Origin: Nitrospirota bacterium
GTDB taxonomy: Bacteria > Nitrospirota > Nitrospiria > Nitrospirales > UBA8639
Length of the DNA stretch: 11,502 bases
Direction: 5' to 3'
Assembly (NCBI GenBank): GCA_029865515.1
Contig: JAOUGQ010000081.1
Location: 1 to 11,502 of the forward strand
The position numbers and the translations under genes are program-made. Of the stretch, positions 1 to 8,700 are shown one piece after another (position 1 is the first letter of the stretch; the number at the start of each line of letters is the position of its first letter). The notes under the pieces were generated by a model that did no database searches, was not told the origin of the DNA, and saw only the letters and a program-made list of their open reading frames with translations.

Positions 1-1
1 T

Positions 2-76
2 ATCACCGTGACAAGTGAATCCTCCCAAGGCAGCACCTTCACCAGTACCTTCCCCATCATCTCTTCTGCAGCCTAA
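2..76 (+). CDS. C-terminal end of a probable sensor histidine kinase (partial)
   Basis: Only the last 24 codons and a TAA stop are inside the window. The peptide begins ITVTSESSQGSTFTSTFPI and ends in IISSAA. The pattern 'I-x-V-x-S-E-x-x-x-G-S-T-F-x-x-x-F-P' is what follows the last glycine-rich box of the HATPase_c domain in many two-component sensor kinases, where the protein then ends after a short tail. That family assignment is an inference from about 18 residues, so it could be another GHKL ATPase. The gene lies on the same strand as the secreted-protein pair downstream, but about 280 bases separate its stop from the first likely start, so co-transcription is uncertain. Confidence 0.55.
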   Translation: MTVTSESSQGSTFTSTFPIISSAA

Positions 77-194
77 TTCCTTTTCTTCCGCCTTTCTCAC
101 CAGTTGGTAATCCTGCGGTCAGGTTCTTGTGAACTTCTCCTTGTATGTTCCTGAGTAAAACGGGACACATGGCCTACACAATCATGCTCAAGAA

Positions 195-209
195 AGGAGG
201 AATGTAGTG
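195..209 (+). promoter_or_regulatory. Alternative ribosome binding site and GTG start upstream of the first secreted protein
   Basis: AGGAGG at 195-200 is followed after 6 bases by GTG at 207, in frame with the secreted protein that most likely starts at 354. Use of this start would add 49 residues (MKLFIGHF... to ...FQQGGII) before the signal peptide and bury the export signal. I therefore treat it as a leader start or a relic rather than the main start. An ATG at 202 is followed at once by TAG and is too close to the binding site to matter. Confidence 0.35.
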
Positions 210-265
210 AAACTATTCATCGGCCACTTCGTCCTTGGTGGTCAATGCCATGAACGGAAAGCTTT

Positions 266-312
266 GACGCGTAAAAGATACGCGTCGCGGGGCACTGTGC
301 TGCAAACAGCGC
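266..312 (+). promoter_or_regulatory. Two hairpins in the 5' leader of the secreted-protein pair
   Basis: The first hairpin has a perfect 8-bp stem, GACGCGTA at 266-273 and TACGCGTC at 279-286, around a 5-base loop. The second runs from 297 to 312, with GTGCTG pairing to CAGCGC (one G-U pair) around the tetraloop CAAA. They lie between the upstream AGGAGG (195) and the one at 341 that serves the ATG at 354. Neither is followed by a run of T, so they are not classic terminators. A role in mRNA stability or in controlling translation is possible but not shown. Confidence 0.4.
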
Positions 313-353
313 CAGAACGTGATCACCCAATTTTTCAACAAGGAGGAATTATC

Positions 354-1124
354 ATGAACACTTCACCCTCACCATTACCTATAGTTTTTTCGGCTTTTTT
401 CGCTCTCTCTGTGGGCGGGTTTGTAGTACCGGAAGGAGCATGGGCAAAAAACTATGAAGATAAGAAGGCGGGGTTTACGGAAACGTTTCCCATCAATGAC
501 TGCAATTTTTTGACGTCGGGGAATAACCCTTACTTTAAGTTAGTAGAAAACCGCGTCCTGCACTATGACAATATGCAGTGTTTCGCGGATGGGGAATGCG
601 ATGAATTTGAGGAACTATGGATCACCGTAAAACCTGAATTCGAGATGCTCTCGTTCCAGTATAGGGGAGAGATGGTCGATGTCACCGCTCGCGTGGTTGA
701 AGAATTTGAAACTGCCGATGGGGAAGAGGTTGAAACATCACGGAACTTTTTTGCTGAATGTGAAGGGACGCAGGATGTCATCTATTTGGGTGAAGATGTG
801 ACGTTGGCTGATGGAAGCCATCCCGGTCAATGGCGGGCCGGGGAAGACGAGGCGTTACCCGGAATTATTTTCCCCGGAGGCGCCTTCTTGTTAGGAGCCA
901 GATACTTTCAGGAGCTCGCTCCCAACGCCGAAGCCCTTGATCGGGCCGAACACGTGGAGATGGGTTTGGAAATCACCGTCCCTGCCGGGACGTTCGAGAA
1001 CTGTGTAAAAATTAATGAAACCACACCTCTGGATAAACATGAACTTTCGGAGAAATGGTATTGCCATGGGGTGGGGTTGGTGAAAGACAATGATTTGGCT
1101 CTCCGAGAAATTGTTGAACCCTAA
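354..1124 (+). CDS. Secreted protein of unknown function (256 aa)
   Basis: I do not recognise a named domain. The start at 354 is chosen because AGGAGG at 341-346 sits 7 bases upstream and because the protein then begins with a clean signal peptide. The hydrophobic core spans residues 9-25 and likely cleavage follows the AWA motif at residue 31. The mature part is acidic, with Cys residues near its start (DCNF, MQCF, ECDE), in the middle (FAECEG) and near the end (ENCVK, YCHG), so disulfides in the periplasm or outside the cell are plausible. Readable motifs are TETFPI, WRAGEDEALPGIIFPGG and PAGTFENC. I believe similar uncharacterised exported proteins occur in other bacteria, but cannot confirm this here. 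It is followed after 35 bases by a second secreted protein in the same direction, so the two probably form an operon. The reading frame is also open back to a GTG at 207. Confidence 0.85.
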   Translation: MNTSPSPLPIVFSAFFALSVGGFVVPEGAWAKNYEDKKAGFTETFPINDCNFLTSGNNPYFKLVENRVLHYDNMQCFADGECDEFEELWITVKPEFEMLSFQYRGEMVDVTARVVEEFETADGEEVETSRNFFAECEGTQDVIYLGEDVTLADGSHPGQWRAGEDEALPGIIFPGGAFLLGARYFQELAPNAEALDRAEHVEMGLEITVPAGTFENCVKINETTPLDKHELSEKWYCHGVGLVKDNDLALREIVEP

Positions 1125-1159
1125 TTTTCAACTGCATATTCCAATAAGGAGGATTTGCC

Positions 1160-1978
1160 ATGAAAAGCGTAATTCCAAAATTTACCGGTGTGTCCTTGGC
1201 GGTCTTTGGGCTCGCCTTAACGATCCCTGTCCTGGATGTATGGGCAGATGACGACGAGCTTCCATTTTCGGAAGCGCACCTGTTTTTCGAGCTCAATAAC
1301 ACCGACGGAGATCTGGGTATTCATGCGCTCATCGACGGTGATGCCTGGAAAAAGCTTGCAATCGAAGACCCGAATGAAAGGGAAATACTAAACGTTCGGG
1401 TGGGGGGACGCTTGCAGCGTCAGGGATTGACGGAGATTTTCTTTGAAAGCGCCGAGCCGCCTTTTGATGAGCTTTCGCCTCAAAGGTTTTTTCGCCGGTT
1501 TCCCGCAGGGACATATGAAATTGAGGGGAGAACTCTTGACGGAAAGGAACTTGAGAGTAAAGCCCAGCTCACCCACGTGATGCCGGCTCCGCCTGCACCG
1601 TATGTGAACGGGTTGCCGATGGCGCAACAATGTGACGAGGAGGATCCGGGGTACGACGCCACGGTGACCAGCGCCCCGGTCACCATCTCCTGGGACCCCG
1701 TGATGAAATCACACCCCGACCCCAACGGTGGTGGGGCCGGTGTCCAACCTCCAGTCGATGTGATCATTCACAACTATGAAGTTGTCCTTGAGGTGGCAGT
1801 GGACGTGAATGGGGAGGAATTCAACTCGAAGATCAATGTAATCCTTCCGCCTGGAGAAACTTCAATAACAATCCCCGATGGATTTCTGGGTCAAGGTGAG
1901 GAGTTCAAGTATGAAGTGTTGGCAAGAGAGGCCAGTTATAATCAAACGGCCGTGGAGAGTTGTTTCATCGTGCAATAG
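1160..1978 (+). CDS. Secreted protein of unknown function with a beta-sandwich-like C-terminus (272 aa)
   Basis: AGGAGG at 1147-1152 lies 7 bases before the ATG. The first 29 residues are a signal peptide ending in VWA, followed by an acidic DDDE. The region of residues 38-140 carries HLFFELNNTDGD, GLTEIFFESAEPPFDEL and FPAGTYEIEGRT, and reads like an extracytoplasmic beta-rich domain. After a proline-rich joint (PAPPAPYVNG) the last 115 residues resemble a fibronectin type III-like sandwich: APVTISWDPV, then IHNYEVVLEV, ETSITIPDGF and FKYEVLAREAS. The assignment to that fold is by eye. No catalytic motif is seen. It is the second gene of the probable two-gene operon with the upstream secreted protein, so the pair may act together outside the inner membrane; the job is unknown. 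Confidence 0.85.
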   Translation: MKSVIPKFTGVSLAVFGLALTIPVLDVWADDDELPFSEAHLFFELNNTDGDLGIHALIDGDAWKKLAIEDPNEREILNVRVGGRLQRQGLTEIFFESAEPPFDELSPQRFFRRFPAGTYEIEGRTLDGKELESKAQLTHVMPAPPAPYVNGLPMAQQCDEEDPGYDATVTSAPVTISWDPVMKSHPDPNGGGAGVQPPVDVIIHNYEVVLEVAVDVNGEEFNSKINVILPPGETSITIPDGFLGQGEEFKYEVLAREASYNQTAVESCFIVQ

Positions 1979-2102
1979 TAGAAATCAGGATAAGATGGAC
2001 ACGGGATATCCTGAGCCCCTTGCTCCAGTGATCGGAGCCCCATCCGGCGGGTGAGCTTAAAAAGTTGGGGGCATAGGGTAATGTGAAACTCTTGGCCCCT
2101 TG

Positions 2103-2134
2103 GCGGGGATCCTCTACTCCTGTGGGATCCCCGC
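2103..2134. terminator. Perfect 10-bp hairpin between convergent genes
   Basis: GCGGGGATCC at 2103-2112 is the exact reverse complement of GGATCCCCGC at 2125-2134, with a 12-base loop. It lies about 125 bases after the second secreted-protein gene and about 195 bases past the stop of the convergent MscS-type gene. No T run follows on either strand, so a standard Rho-independent terminator is not proven. GGCGGG at 2102-2107 could alternatively pair with CCCGCC at 2137-2142. A bidirectional terminator or mRNA 3'-end stabiliser is the likeliest role. Confidence 0.45.
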
Positions 2135-2161
2135 TTCCCGCCGACTGGTTGAGATGAGGTC

Positions 2162-2329
2162 CTAAGCGATGGTCTCCGACATCGGGAAAGGCAAGTCACC
2201 AAAGGGGCGGTAGCCGAATCCCATTTGACAAAATGCGAGAAGGTCGGGGCAGTTGAAAATCTGAGGAAATGCGATTAACTCTGCAATTAATTCCTCCCAC
2301 TCGCTTCTTTGAATTCTTCGCGGGCAATC
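2162..2329 (-). other. 55-codon open stretch in frame after the MscS stop, uncertain coding
   Basis: This covers most of the gene-poor interval 1979-2329. Directly after the TAG of the MscS-type gene the same frame stays open for 55 codons to another TAG at 2162-2164. The peptide looks protein-like (SEWEELIAELIAFPQ, then NCPDLLAFCQMGFGYRPFGD). It has no good start codon near its beginning; GGAGG near 2300 precedes only ATT codons. It could be a readthrough tail, a relic of an older gene or chance, since an open stretch of this length is not rare. MscS proteins normally end where this one does, which argues against an extension. Confidence 0.2.
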
Positions 2330-3211
2330 CTACCCTGTCGTGGCAACCTGAAATGGGGTCGCTTGGGTCCGGAGATGAAGATCGCGTTGTGGAAAGGGGA
2401 TTTCTATCTCATTTTTGCGGAATTGCAGGACGATGGCGCAATTGATATCGGACATGACCTGGGCTCGTATTTTTGGTGAAGCCACCCATACCAGCAATCG
2501 CATATTCCATGCGGAGTCTCCGAATCCCATAAACCACACGTTCGGCTGAGGATCCCTTAATACCAAGGGATGTTGAGTGGCGGCGGCAAGAAGCGCTTGC
2601 ATCACGGTTTCCAAATGCGAGTTATAGGAAACCCCGACGTCAAGTTCCAGCCGGGTCTTGGGGTCCCCGTGGGACCAATTGATAACCGTCCCCGAGATAA
2701 ATTCGGAATTTGGAACGATGATCGCAATATTGTTTAACGAGCGAATGGTGGTTGAACGAAAGTTAATTTCCACGACATCTCCCTCTGTTTCACCCACAGT
2801 CACCCGATCGCCGATTTGGATGTGTTGTTCAAATAACAGCATTAATCCGGAAATAAAGTTAGAGGTTAAATTTTGCATGCCAAATCCAATACCTACCGAA
2901 AGAAAACCAAAAATCACTGCCAGGGCACTCAGGTCGATGCCAATAAATTGAAAGGCGACGACTCCGCCTAAAAACCAGAAGAGGTATTGCGACAAACGAA
3001 TCAACATGTAATGCGTGCCCGTAGACAGTTGGAGGTGAGAGCTCAGCCACTTGGTTAAGATGTCCCGAATCATTTTGCTGACAAAGATAAAGACTCCGAT
3101 GATCGTACAAAAAATCAGGAGTGATGCCAGTGTGACCGGAGTTTGGTTTACGACAAAAAGCTGGTAATGTAAGACGTCCTTTACGGCTATGAGCCAGGTA
3201 GTCAGGTTCAT
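2330..3211 (-). CDS. Small MscS-type mechanosensitive ion channel (293 aa)
   Basis: The product should be an inner-membrane, tension-gated channel that releases solutes on hypo-osmotic shock. Membrane segments lie near residues 25-45, 72-90 and 94-128. The third is the Gly/Ala-rich pore helix of the family (FGFLSVGIGFGMQN), followed by the hinge-like NFISGLMLLFEQHIQIGDRV. The beta domain follows with the typical GDVVEINFRSTTIRS and IVPNSEFISGTVINWS, and the protein closes with IEIPFPQRDLHLRT, the usual end of small MscS proteins. Length is close to E. coli MscS (286 aa). AAGGAA lies about 9 bases upstream of the ATG. It is divergent from the ZntB-type gene with about 130 bases between the starts. 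Substrate and gating strength cannot be read from sequence, and it may be one of several paralogues, so no symbol is given. Confidence 0.93.
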   Translation of the reverse strand: MNLTTWLIAVKDVLHYQLFVVNQTPVTLASLLIFCTIIGVFIFVSKMIRDILTKWLSSHLQLSTGTHYMLIRLSQYLFWFLGGVVAFQFIGIDLSALAVIFGFLSVGIGFGMQNLTSNFISGLMLLFEQHIQIGDRVTVGETEGDVVEINFRSTTIRSLNNIAIIVPNSEFISGTVINWSHGDPKTRLELDVGVSYNSHLETVMQALLAAATQHPLVLRDPQPNVWFMGFGDSAWNMRLLVWVASPKIRAQVMSDINCAIVLQFRKNEIEIPFPQRDLHLRTQATPFQVATTG

Positions 3212-3259
3212 CGTTGGGTTCCTTTCTTCAGTGGGGAAATAAAAATGTAAGGGGGTGTA

Positions 3260-3289
3260 TGCATATCAGTCTCATCTCGTGTTCGTCAA
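3260..3289 (-). promoter_or_regulatory. Possible sigma-70 promoter for the MscS-type gene
   Basis: On the minus strand TTGACG (3289-3284, five of six -35 bases) is followed after 18 bases by TATGCA (3265-3260), a poor -10 match. It would give a leader of about 40-50 bases. Only the -35 box is convincing. Confidence 0.25.
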
Positions 3290-3341
3290 AGCCCTTTGCG
3301 TTGTACCAATCATGCCTGTTGGACTTGAAAGGAACCATGGA

Positions 3342-4316
3342 ATGGTGACGGATCCTAATTTTATTTGGTGTATGCGTTTGGATGGGAAGGGTGGTGGAAA
3401 TGAGGTTCCGTTTCAAGAAGTCGGAACGGTAACGGCAGACGACGGGGCGTATTGGATGCATCTTGATCGGATGGATCCCGGCAGTCAAACGTGGCTCCGG
3501 GAATCCAGCGGATTGGATCCGATGGTTGTGGATGCTTTGCTCGAAGAAGAGACCCGACCGCGAATCTTTTCAACCCCCCATGGTCTGGTGGTGATTTTGA
3601 GAGGGGTCAATTTGAATCCTGGATCTGATCCCGAGGATATGGTGTCTCTTCGGCTTTGGATTGGTTCATCGCGTATTGTGACGTTACGGCATCGCCGATT
3701 GATGGCTGTGCAGGATACCAGGGACAGTTTGTTTTCCCATGAGGGGCCAAAGAATCCTGCTCAATTTCTGGTGATGGTAGCGGAACGATTAATTGAGCGA
3801 ATGGGTCCTGTTGTCAATGAACTGGATGATGCAACGGATGAGTTAGAAGATCGGATGATTGAAGAGGTGAGCCCTGACCTGCGAGGGAAATTGGGGCATT
3901 TGCGGCGGCAAGTGATTAGACTCCGGCGACACCTGGCGCCTCAACGTGAAGTCATGGCGTGGTTGCAAGCCAAACAGGAATCCTGGGGTGGCAAACCGTA
4001 TGAGTCTCATTTGCGAGAAACGTCAGATCATTTGCTTCGATATATTGAAGATCTTGATGCGATTCGTGAACGGGTTGCCGTAATGCAGGAGGAACTTGCC
4101 AGTAAACTGGCTGAGCAAATGACCAAAACCATGTATGCGCTGACTATTCTTGCCGGTGTGTTTCTCCCACTCACCTTTTTGACAGGATTGTTGGGGATTA
4201 ATGTCGCGGGTATTCCCGGGTCAGAAAATTCTTGGGCCTTTGTGAGTGTGTGTGTGATATTAGCGGGCATTACTGCCGCCCAAATTTGGGTATTCCGCCG
4301 GCTCAAATGGATCTAG
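3342..4316 (+). CDS. zntB: ZntB-type CorA-family divalent metal transporter (324 aa)
   Basis: CorA-family proteins form pentameric inner-membrane channels or transporters; the ZntB branch is linked to Zn2+ transport. The N-terminal cytoplasmic domain shows the ZntB pattern WMHLDRMDPGSQTWLRESSG, then VVDALLEEETRPR and VVILRGVNLNPGSDPEDMVS. A long helical region follows (from FLVMVAERLIERMGP to about residue 265). Two membrane helices close the protein: the first ends in GLLGINVAGIPG (GIN at residues 285-287, the ZntB version of CorA's GMN motif), and the second runs to a basic RRLKWI tail. The frame is open back to 3255, but the start at 3342 is preferred because AAAGGA lies 8 bases before it and the resulting 324 aa matches the 327 aa of E. 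coli ZntB. Direction of transport and preferred metal cannot be decided from sequence. It is divergent from the MscS-type gene. Confidence 0.9.
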   Translation: MVTDPNFIWCMRLDGKGGGNEVPFQEVGTVTADDGAYWMHLDRMDPGSQTWLRESSGLDPMVVDALLEEETRPRIFSTPHGLVVILRGVNLNPGSDPEDMVSLRLWIGSSRIVTLRHRRLMAVQDTRDSLFSHEGPKNPAQFLVMVAERLIERMGPVVNELDDATDELEDRMIEEVSPDLRGKLGHLRRQVIRLRRHLAPQREVMAWLQAKQESWGGKPYESHLRETSDHLLRYIEDLDAIRERVAVMQEELASKLAEQMTKTMYALTILAGVFLPLTFLTGLLGINVAGIPGSENSWAFVSVCVILAGITAAQIWVFRRLKWI

Positions 4317-4325
4317 AGAGAAAAC

Positions 4326-4341
4326 GCCACCCAGGCGTGGC
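4326..4341 (+). terminator. Short hairpin after the ZntB-type gene
   Basis: GCCAC and GTGGC form a 5-bp stem around a 6-base loop, ten bases after the stop codon. No T run follows, so this is at best a weak terminator. The rest of the 145-base gap to the convergent lipoprotein gene shows nothing else clear. Confidence 0.2.
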
Positions 4342-4461
4342 TCAAGACTATTTCCCCCTGTATCTGAACAACCTCACATCTCGTTTCCATCACCGGACTG
4401 AGAAAATGTTGTGAAAGTTTCTCAAGATCTCCTGTGGTGGCGCTTCGCTCTCAGTATCTAA

Positions 4462-5664
4462 TTATTTTGCAATAGTGATGCTGGGTACGTTTCCTCTGGG
4501 AGTTTCAGTGACGGTCATCTGGAACAGTTGGTACAGCAAGCGAAAGGCTTCCTGATTCCATGATCGTTTCTGATCATCCGCGATGGAATAATAGTGTCCA
4601 TCATGGGTGACGGAAATTTTGGCGGCAGGGGGTTTGGAATCCGTCTCAATGATCTCCATCGTGCGGACCGGATTTTCTTGAACGATTCCTGTCCGGGGAT
4701 CAGGATCAACATGATATTCGGGTTCTTCGTCAATAGTTCGACCCAGGAAATTGAGAATGCCATGAAAACTCCGGAGCCGAAAAGCTCCTTGCATAGGGTA
4801 TTCCCCTCCTGGATTGCCGGTTCGAATATCGACCAGGATATCGTTCGGCGGCCAACGATCCGCTTTGGCTTGCAGAGCCAATCGCTCTTTGTTGGAGATG
4901 GTTGTCGGGTCGTAGTTTGTAATGACGGTATGCCCGATCGACCGTTTTTGAATGGTATACATTTGCTTATCCGGATCTACGATAACCCGATAGTTCATTT
5001 CCAAATTTTGAAAGTCTTGTCCCGATAAAGAAGAGAGAGGCAGGGTCCATTCCCGATCATAGATCAACGGTTCGACATACAGTTGGTTGTTGTCTTGTAA
5101 GCGAGAAAGGTGGAGAACGATTTGTCGAAATATTGGATACCCTGTTTTTTCCGATGGTCTATTGTAGTAAGCGATTTCGCGACCATCATTGGTCATTCGA
5201 ATTTCACCGGCCATGAGTCGGAGGAGCAAATCAATGTCGACCCCCTGCCTGAGCAGGAGTGTCATTTTGGCTTCTTGCAGTGGGGTCAAGAGCCGTTTCG
5301 TGAAGTCTTCTCCCTCAATAGGATTAATGCTGAACGTGGGATTTTCTGCGATTGTGGCCCCAAAGATGGGTGCCAATGAAAATCCACCATCTAGTCCGCC
5401 AAGCGGTGGGGTAGCCCCTGCAGTGAATCGGTAGTCAAACGTGGCGGCAATGTTGGAAATGGCTGTGAAATGAACGGGTTGATGATGATGGGATCTAGCG
5501 ATGTTCATCAATAACTGTTCCACCAAGGATTTGGTTACAGAGTAGTCATAGGCCACGACCACATGTTCCAGAGCTTTGGGCGATACGCAGCCGGATAGAA
5601 TGAAAGGCAGACTCCAGAGAATGGTGGAAGACCATAAAGAAAACCGAGTGTGCTTTTTATTCAC
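4462..5664 (-). CDS. Conserved-looking outer-envelope lipoprotein of unknown function (400 aa)
   Basis: The GTG at 5664 is chosen because it gives a compact lipoprotein signal: basic NKKHTR, a hydrophobic core, and the lipobox LSGC with Cys26. AAAGGAG lies 9 bases upstream. A TTG at 5700 with GGAGG upstream would add 12 residues and is the alternative. After the lipid anchor come LVEQLLMNIARSHHHQPVHF and SNIAATFDYRF, then a Gly-rich stretch, the segment EGEDFTKRLLTPLQEAKMTL followed by LLRQGVDIDLLLRLMAGEIR, and later WPPNDILVDIRTGNPGGEYP and RLRSFHGILNFLGRT. I recall lipoproteins with this layout as a widespread uncharacterised family, but know no function and see no enzyme motif. It follows the AsmA-like gene by about 85 bases on the same strand, so the two are probably co-transcribed. 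A role with that protein at the cell envelope is inferred from context only. Confidence 0.85.
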   Translation of the reverse strand: MNKKHTRFSLWSSTILWSLPFILSGCVSPKALEHVVVAYDYSVTKSLVEQLLMNIARSHHHQPVHFTAISNIAATFDYRFTAGATPPLGGLDGGFSLAPIFGATIAENPTFSINPIEGEDFTKRLLTPLQEAKMTLLLRQGVDIDLLLRLMAGEIRMTNDGREIAYYNRPSEKTGYPIFRQIVLHLSRLQDNNQLYVEPLIYDREWTLPLSSLSGQDFQNLEMNYRVIVDPDKQMYTIQKRSIGHTVITNYDPTTISNKERLALQAKADRWPPNDILVDIRTGNPGGEYPMQGAFRLRSFHGILNFLGRTIDEEPEYHVDPDPRTGIVQENPVRTMEIIETDSKPPAAKISVTHDGHYYSIADDQKRSWNQEAFRLLYQLFQMTVTETPRGNVPSITIAK

Positions 5665-5748
5665 CTTGTCCTTCTCCTTTAGTAAACAGTGGTTCTTCAA
5701 TTGGGTTGTACCTCCAAGGCAATTCTTTGGATCTTCTCAGTCGAGGTG

Positions 5749-8700
5749 TTACTTGGAGAAGTGGTCTGTATTCGGGCTTTCCTTATCCGGGATAGGAATG
5801 GTGAGCACATTTTTGAAGACATCAAGGGGGAATTGCGCCAACCCTTTCAGGCCTGCGGTTAAGGATTCCAGAGGTAAGTAGGTGATCTCAGGTTTGGCGT
5901 GTGGTCCTTTCACTTCAAACAACGCGGTCATTAATCCCTTCCGTTCTCCCTTCATGATCGAGCCGAACAGAGGAATATCCTTCAACAAGTTGGAGTAAGC
6001 CCCAAAAGGGCTGACGGCAACTATGCCATCGAGACTTTCGGTGGGAATATCGTAGCTTCCAGCGGCCGTTAACTTGAGGACCGGGCTGTTCAGTGCCAAA
6101 TCTTGGGAACTGAGAAGCCCATTCTCTATCGAAAAGGTCCCCTTCAGTTGATCAAAAGGGATTCCATCTTTGAGCAGATTCACTTTTCCCATTAATAAGC
6201 TTGGCACATTCAATATTTCGAGAATTTTTGAAAGTACCGGTCCGGTTTGAATCTGTCCCTTCTGAAGTTGCACGCTTCCTTGCCCCGTCAACGAGCGCTG
6301 AATCAGCTCAGAGCTTCCCAGGTTCATGTGAAGCGAGGTTACCAGAGACGCCATTCCTGTCAAGGGCGGAGGAGGTGCCAATCGGGTAACCAACAGACTT
6401 TCGATCGGGATTCCTTTCAAAGTGAACTCTCCCTTCCCCTTTTGATTTTTTTGCGCCCATTGGAAGGAGACCGATTGAACTTCCTCGTTGGTGTTGGATG
6501 TCGTGGATTCCGAGTTTCGGTTGCTCCCTTCGACCTTTCCTTTCATAGACCAAGTCGTCCAATCCCAACTTTTTCCCTCAAGGCCCCATGTGATGCCTAC
6601 ACTGGAGAGGCGCAAACTGCCATCTCCAATGATGACTCCTTTCGGAAACATGGCTCCCGTTCCACTTTCGGTTTGGAGGAACCCACGAACGTAGGGGCGA
6701 TCAGACCACGATAGTTGGCCTTGTGCTTCGAGGGAATAGGGAGGAATGGACAAGGTGCCTTTTGTCATCCTGATCGCCTTGTCCTCCTTGATTGTTCCTT
6801 TGGCTTCAACGCCTGCAGGAATCCCTGAGGGTTTTTGAAACAGGTCCTTGGTCGTAAGGCCTATATTGGTTAAGTCGAATTTGGCATGATAATCAGGGCG
6901 AAGGCTCGCTCCAGATAGTGTGATGGTGGTTCCAATCGAACCCTCAAAAGTTGAAAAGGCTTGACCAACTGCCGGAAACAGGGTCTGAAGGTCGATCGAT
7001 GACCACACACTACTCATGGTGAGGTTCGAAGCTTTGGAATCTTTGCGAAATGACCATTGTCCCTTGATGTCTACCGGGCTCTGGCCAAGTTTTCCATGGA
7101 AACGATGAATATGAATTTGTTGGTTATCAAAAGACATTTGGCTGGTGAGTTGACTGACAGGGAGCCAATCCGATGAGGAGGAAAGATGAATCCCATCAAG
7201 CAAGAGGTCTCCCTCAAGAATGTGAAGCTGAGACGGGTTGCTCAGAGGCCCCTTAATCCTTGTGGAGAGATGAATATTGCCTTGAGCGTCATGATAGAGG
7301 GGCCATAATTGAAGAAGAGGTTGGCTGCGAGGATCGCGGAGGAGAGCCTGGTGCACATCATGAGCCAACAATTGGCCCTCTCCTTGTATATCCGCCCAAA
7401 TATCCGACTCCTTCCATTCCAGGGTGGCTTCTTTCACGAACACTTTTGAGGTTTCAATCATCCCCTTTAAATCCAATATCCGGACGACATTGGAATCAAA
7501 AACTATCCCCCCGGACAGATTAGTTACTGGGGGATGGTTCGGATCAACCAGGAATTGCCCATTGGCAATACGGATCACTCCCTCGGCTAGCAGGGTGTTG
7601 GCTTCATCGCCTATCCATTTCACCGAGCCGGTGAGGAGTTCCATTTTACCATCAATTTCCCGCTCTGTAAGAATGGTTTGAACAGAATCGGGGAGCCATA
7701 CTCCAGGAATAATTTTTGAAAGGTGTTGAATAGAGATAGGCAAGGCCGATCCCGAAATAATGAGAGTCGGTGGTTCATTCGTGCGACTGGCGAAATCAGC
7801 GGTCCCATTGAGGTTCCAGTCTTTCTCGGAAATCTGAAATGTTGGAATGGAAAGTCTGATGGTCTCCTTTTCAAGCGCAAGTTTGGCTCCAGGGGCAGTA
7901 ATGAGTAATGGAGTAATGGTTCCGCGAACCTGAGAAATCTGAACGACAGAGGGGGAAAAATTGACGGTTGCACCCACATTGGTAATAAGGGGTTGGCCCG
8001 AGGCGGGAAGGTATTGGCCTCCTTTCAGAGCAACTGCGCCTTTCGCTTCCCAGGCCCCATTCCCGTCCAGTGGCCCACCTAAAGTTACGCTCTGAAGTTC
8101 CAGCGTACCAGCTACTTGATGCTCTCTGAGGTACATCTGGAATGGAGTTGGCATCCAGTCATCCGGTAACAGTTCCAGGAGTCGTTCAATTGCAATGGGT
8201 TGAGCTGATCCTGAGACGTTCAACCATGGGGATTCATGAAGCACATTCGCGATACTGCCCTGACCGGCAAACGACCATTCGTCGAAGGAAACCTGAAAAC
8301 TTTGATAGCTATAGAGGTCACTTTCTTTTTGGAATGTATAGGAGACGTTTCCTTGCAAGGTCGCACGCGTAGGGAGCGGTTTTTCCAAGGCATGTCCCCT
8401 CAGAAACTGGACCAGACGGCCAAGATGAATTTGTGAAACTTCAAGGTGCCCTTGGACTTCCATAGCAGGGAAACCCGACAGTTCCTCCTGGTAGGGTGGG
8501 GTATCATCTTTTTCGAGAAGCGTAATCGTCCCATCGAGGGTTAGGGTTGAAGAGGGTTGTGGATCTGGAATCCGAGCTGAGAGGTGCATGAGTCCTGATC
8601 CTTCTGACTCCAGCTCCGTCACAGATAGTTGAATCGCTTCCCAATGGAGTTCTATTTTTTCCTCTGGGAAAGGGGTCTGAAAAAGATGGAATTTTCCGTT

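Noticed and set aside
207..353. N-terminal extension of the first secreted protein
   Set aside because: Not taken as part of the main product because the start at 354 has its own ideal ribosome binding site and opens directly with a signal peptide.
4594..5028. 144-residue plus-strand ORF inside the 400-residue lipoprotein gene
   Set aside because: Antisense shadow of a gene with a clear lipobox and consistent protein sequence; no ribosome binding site of note.
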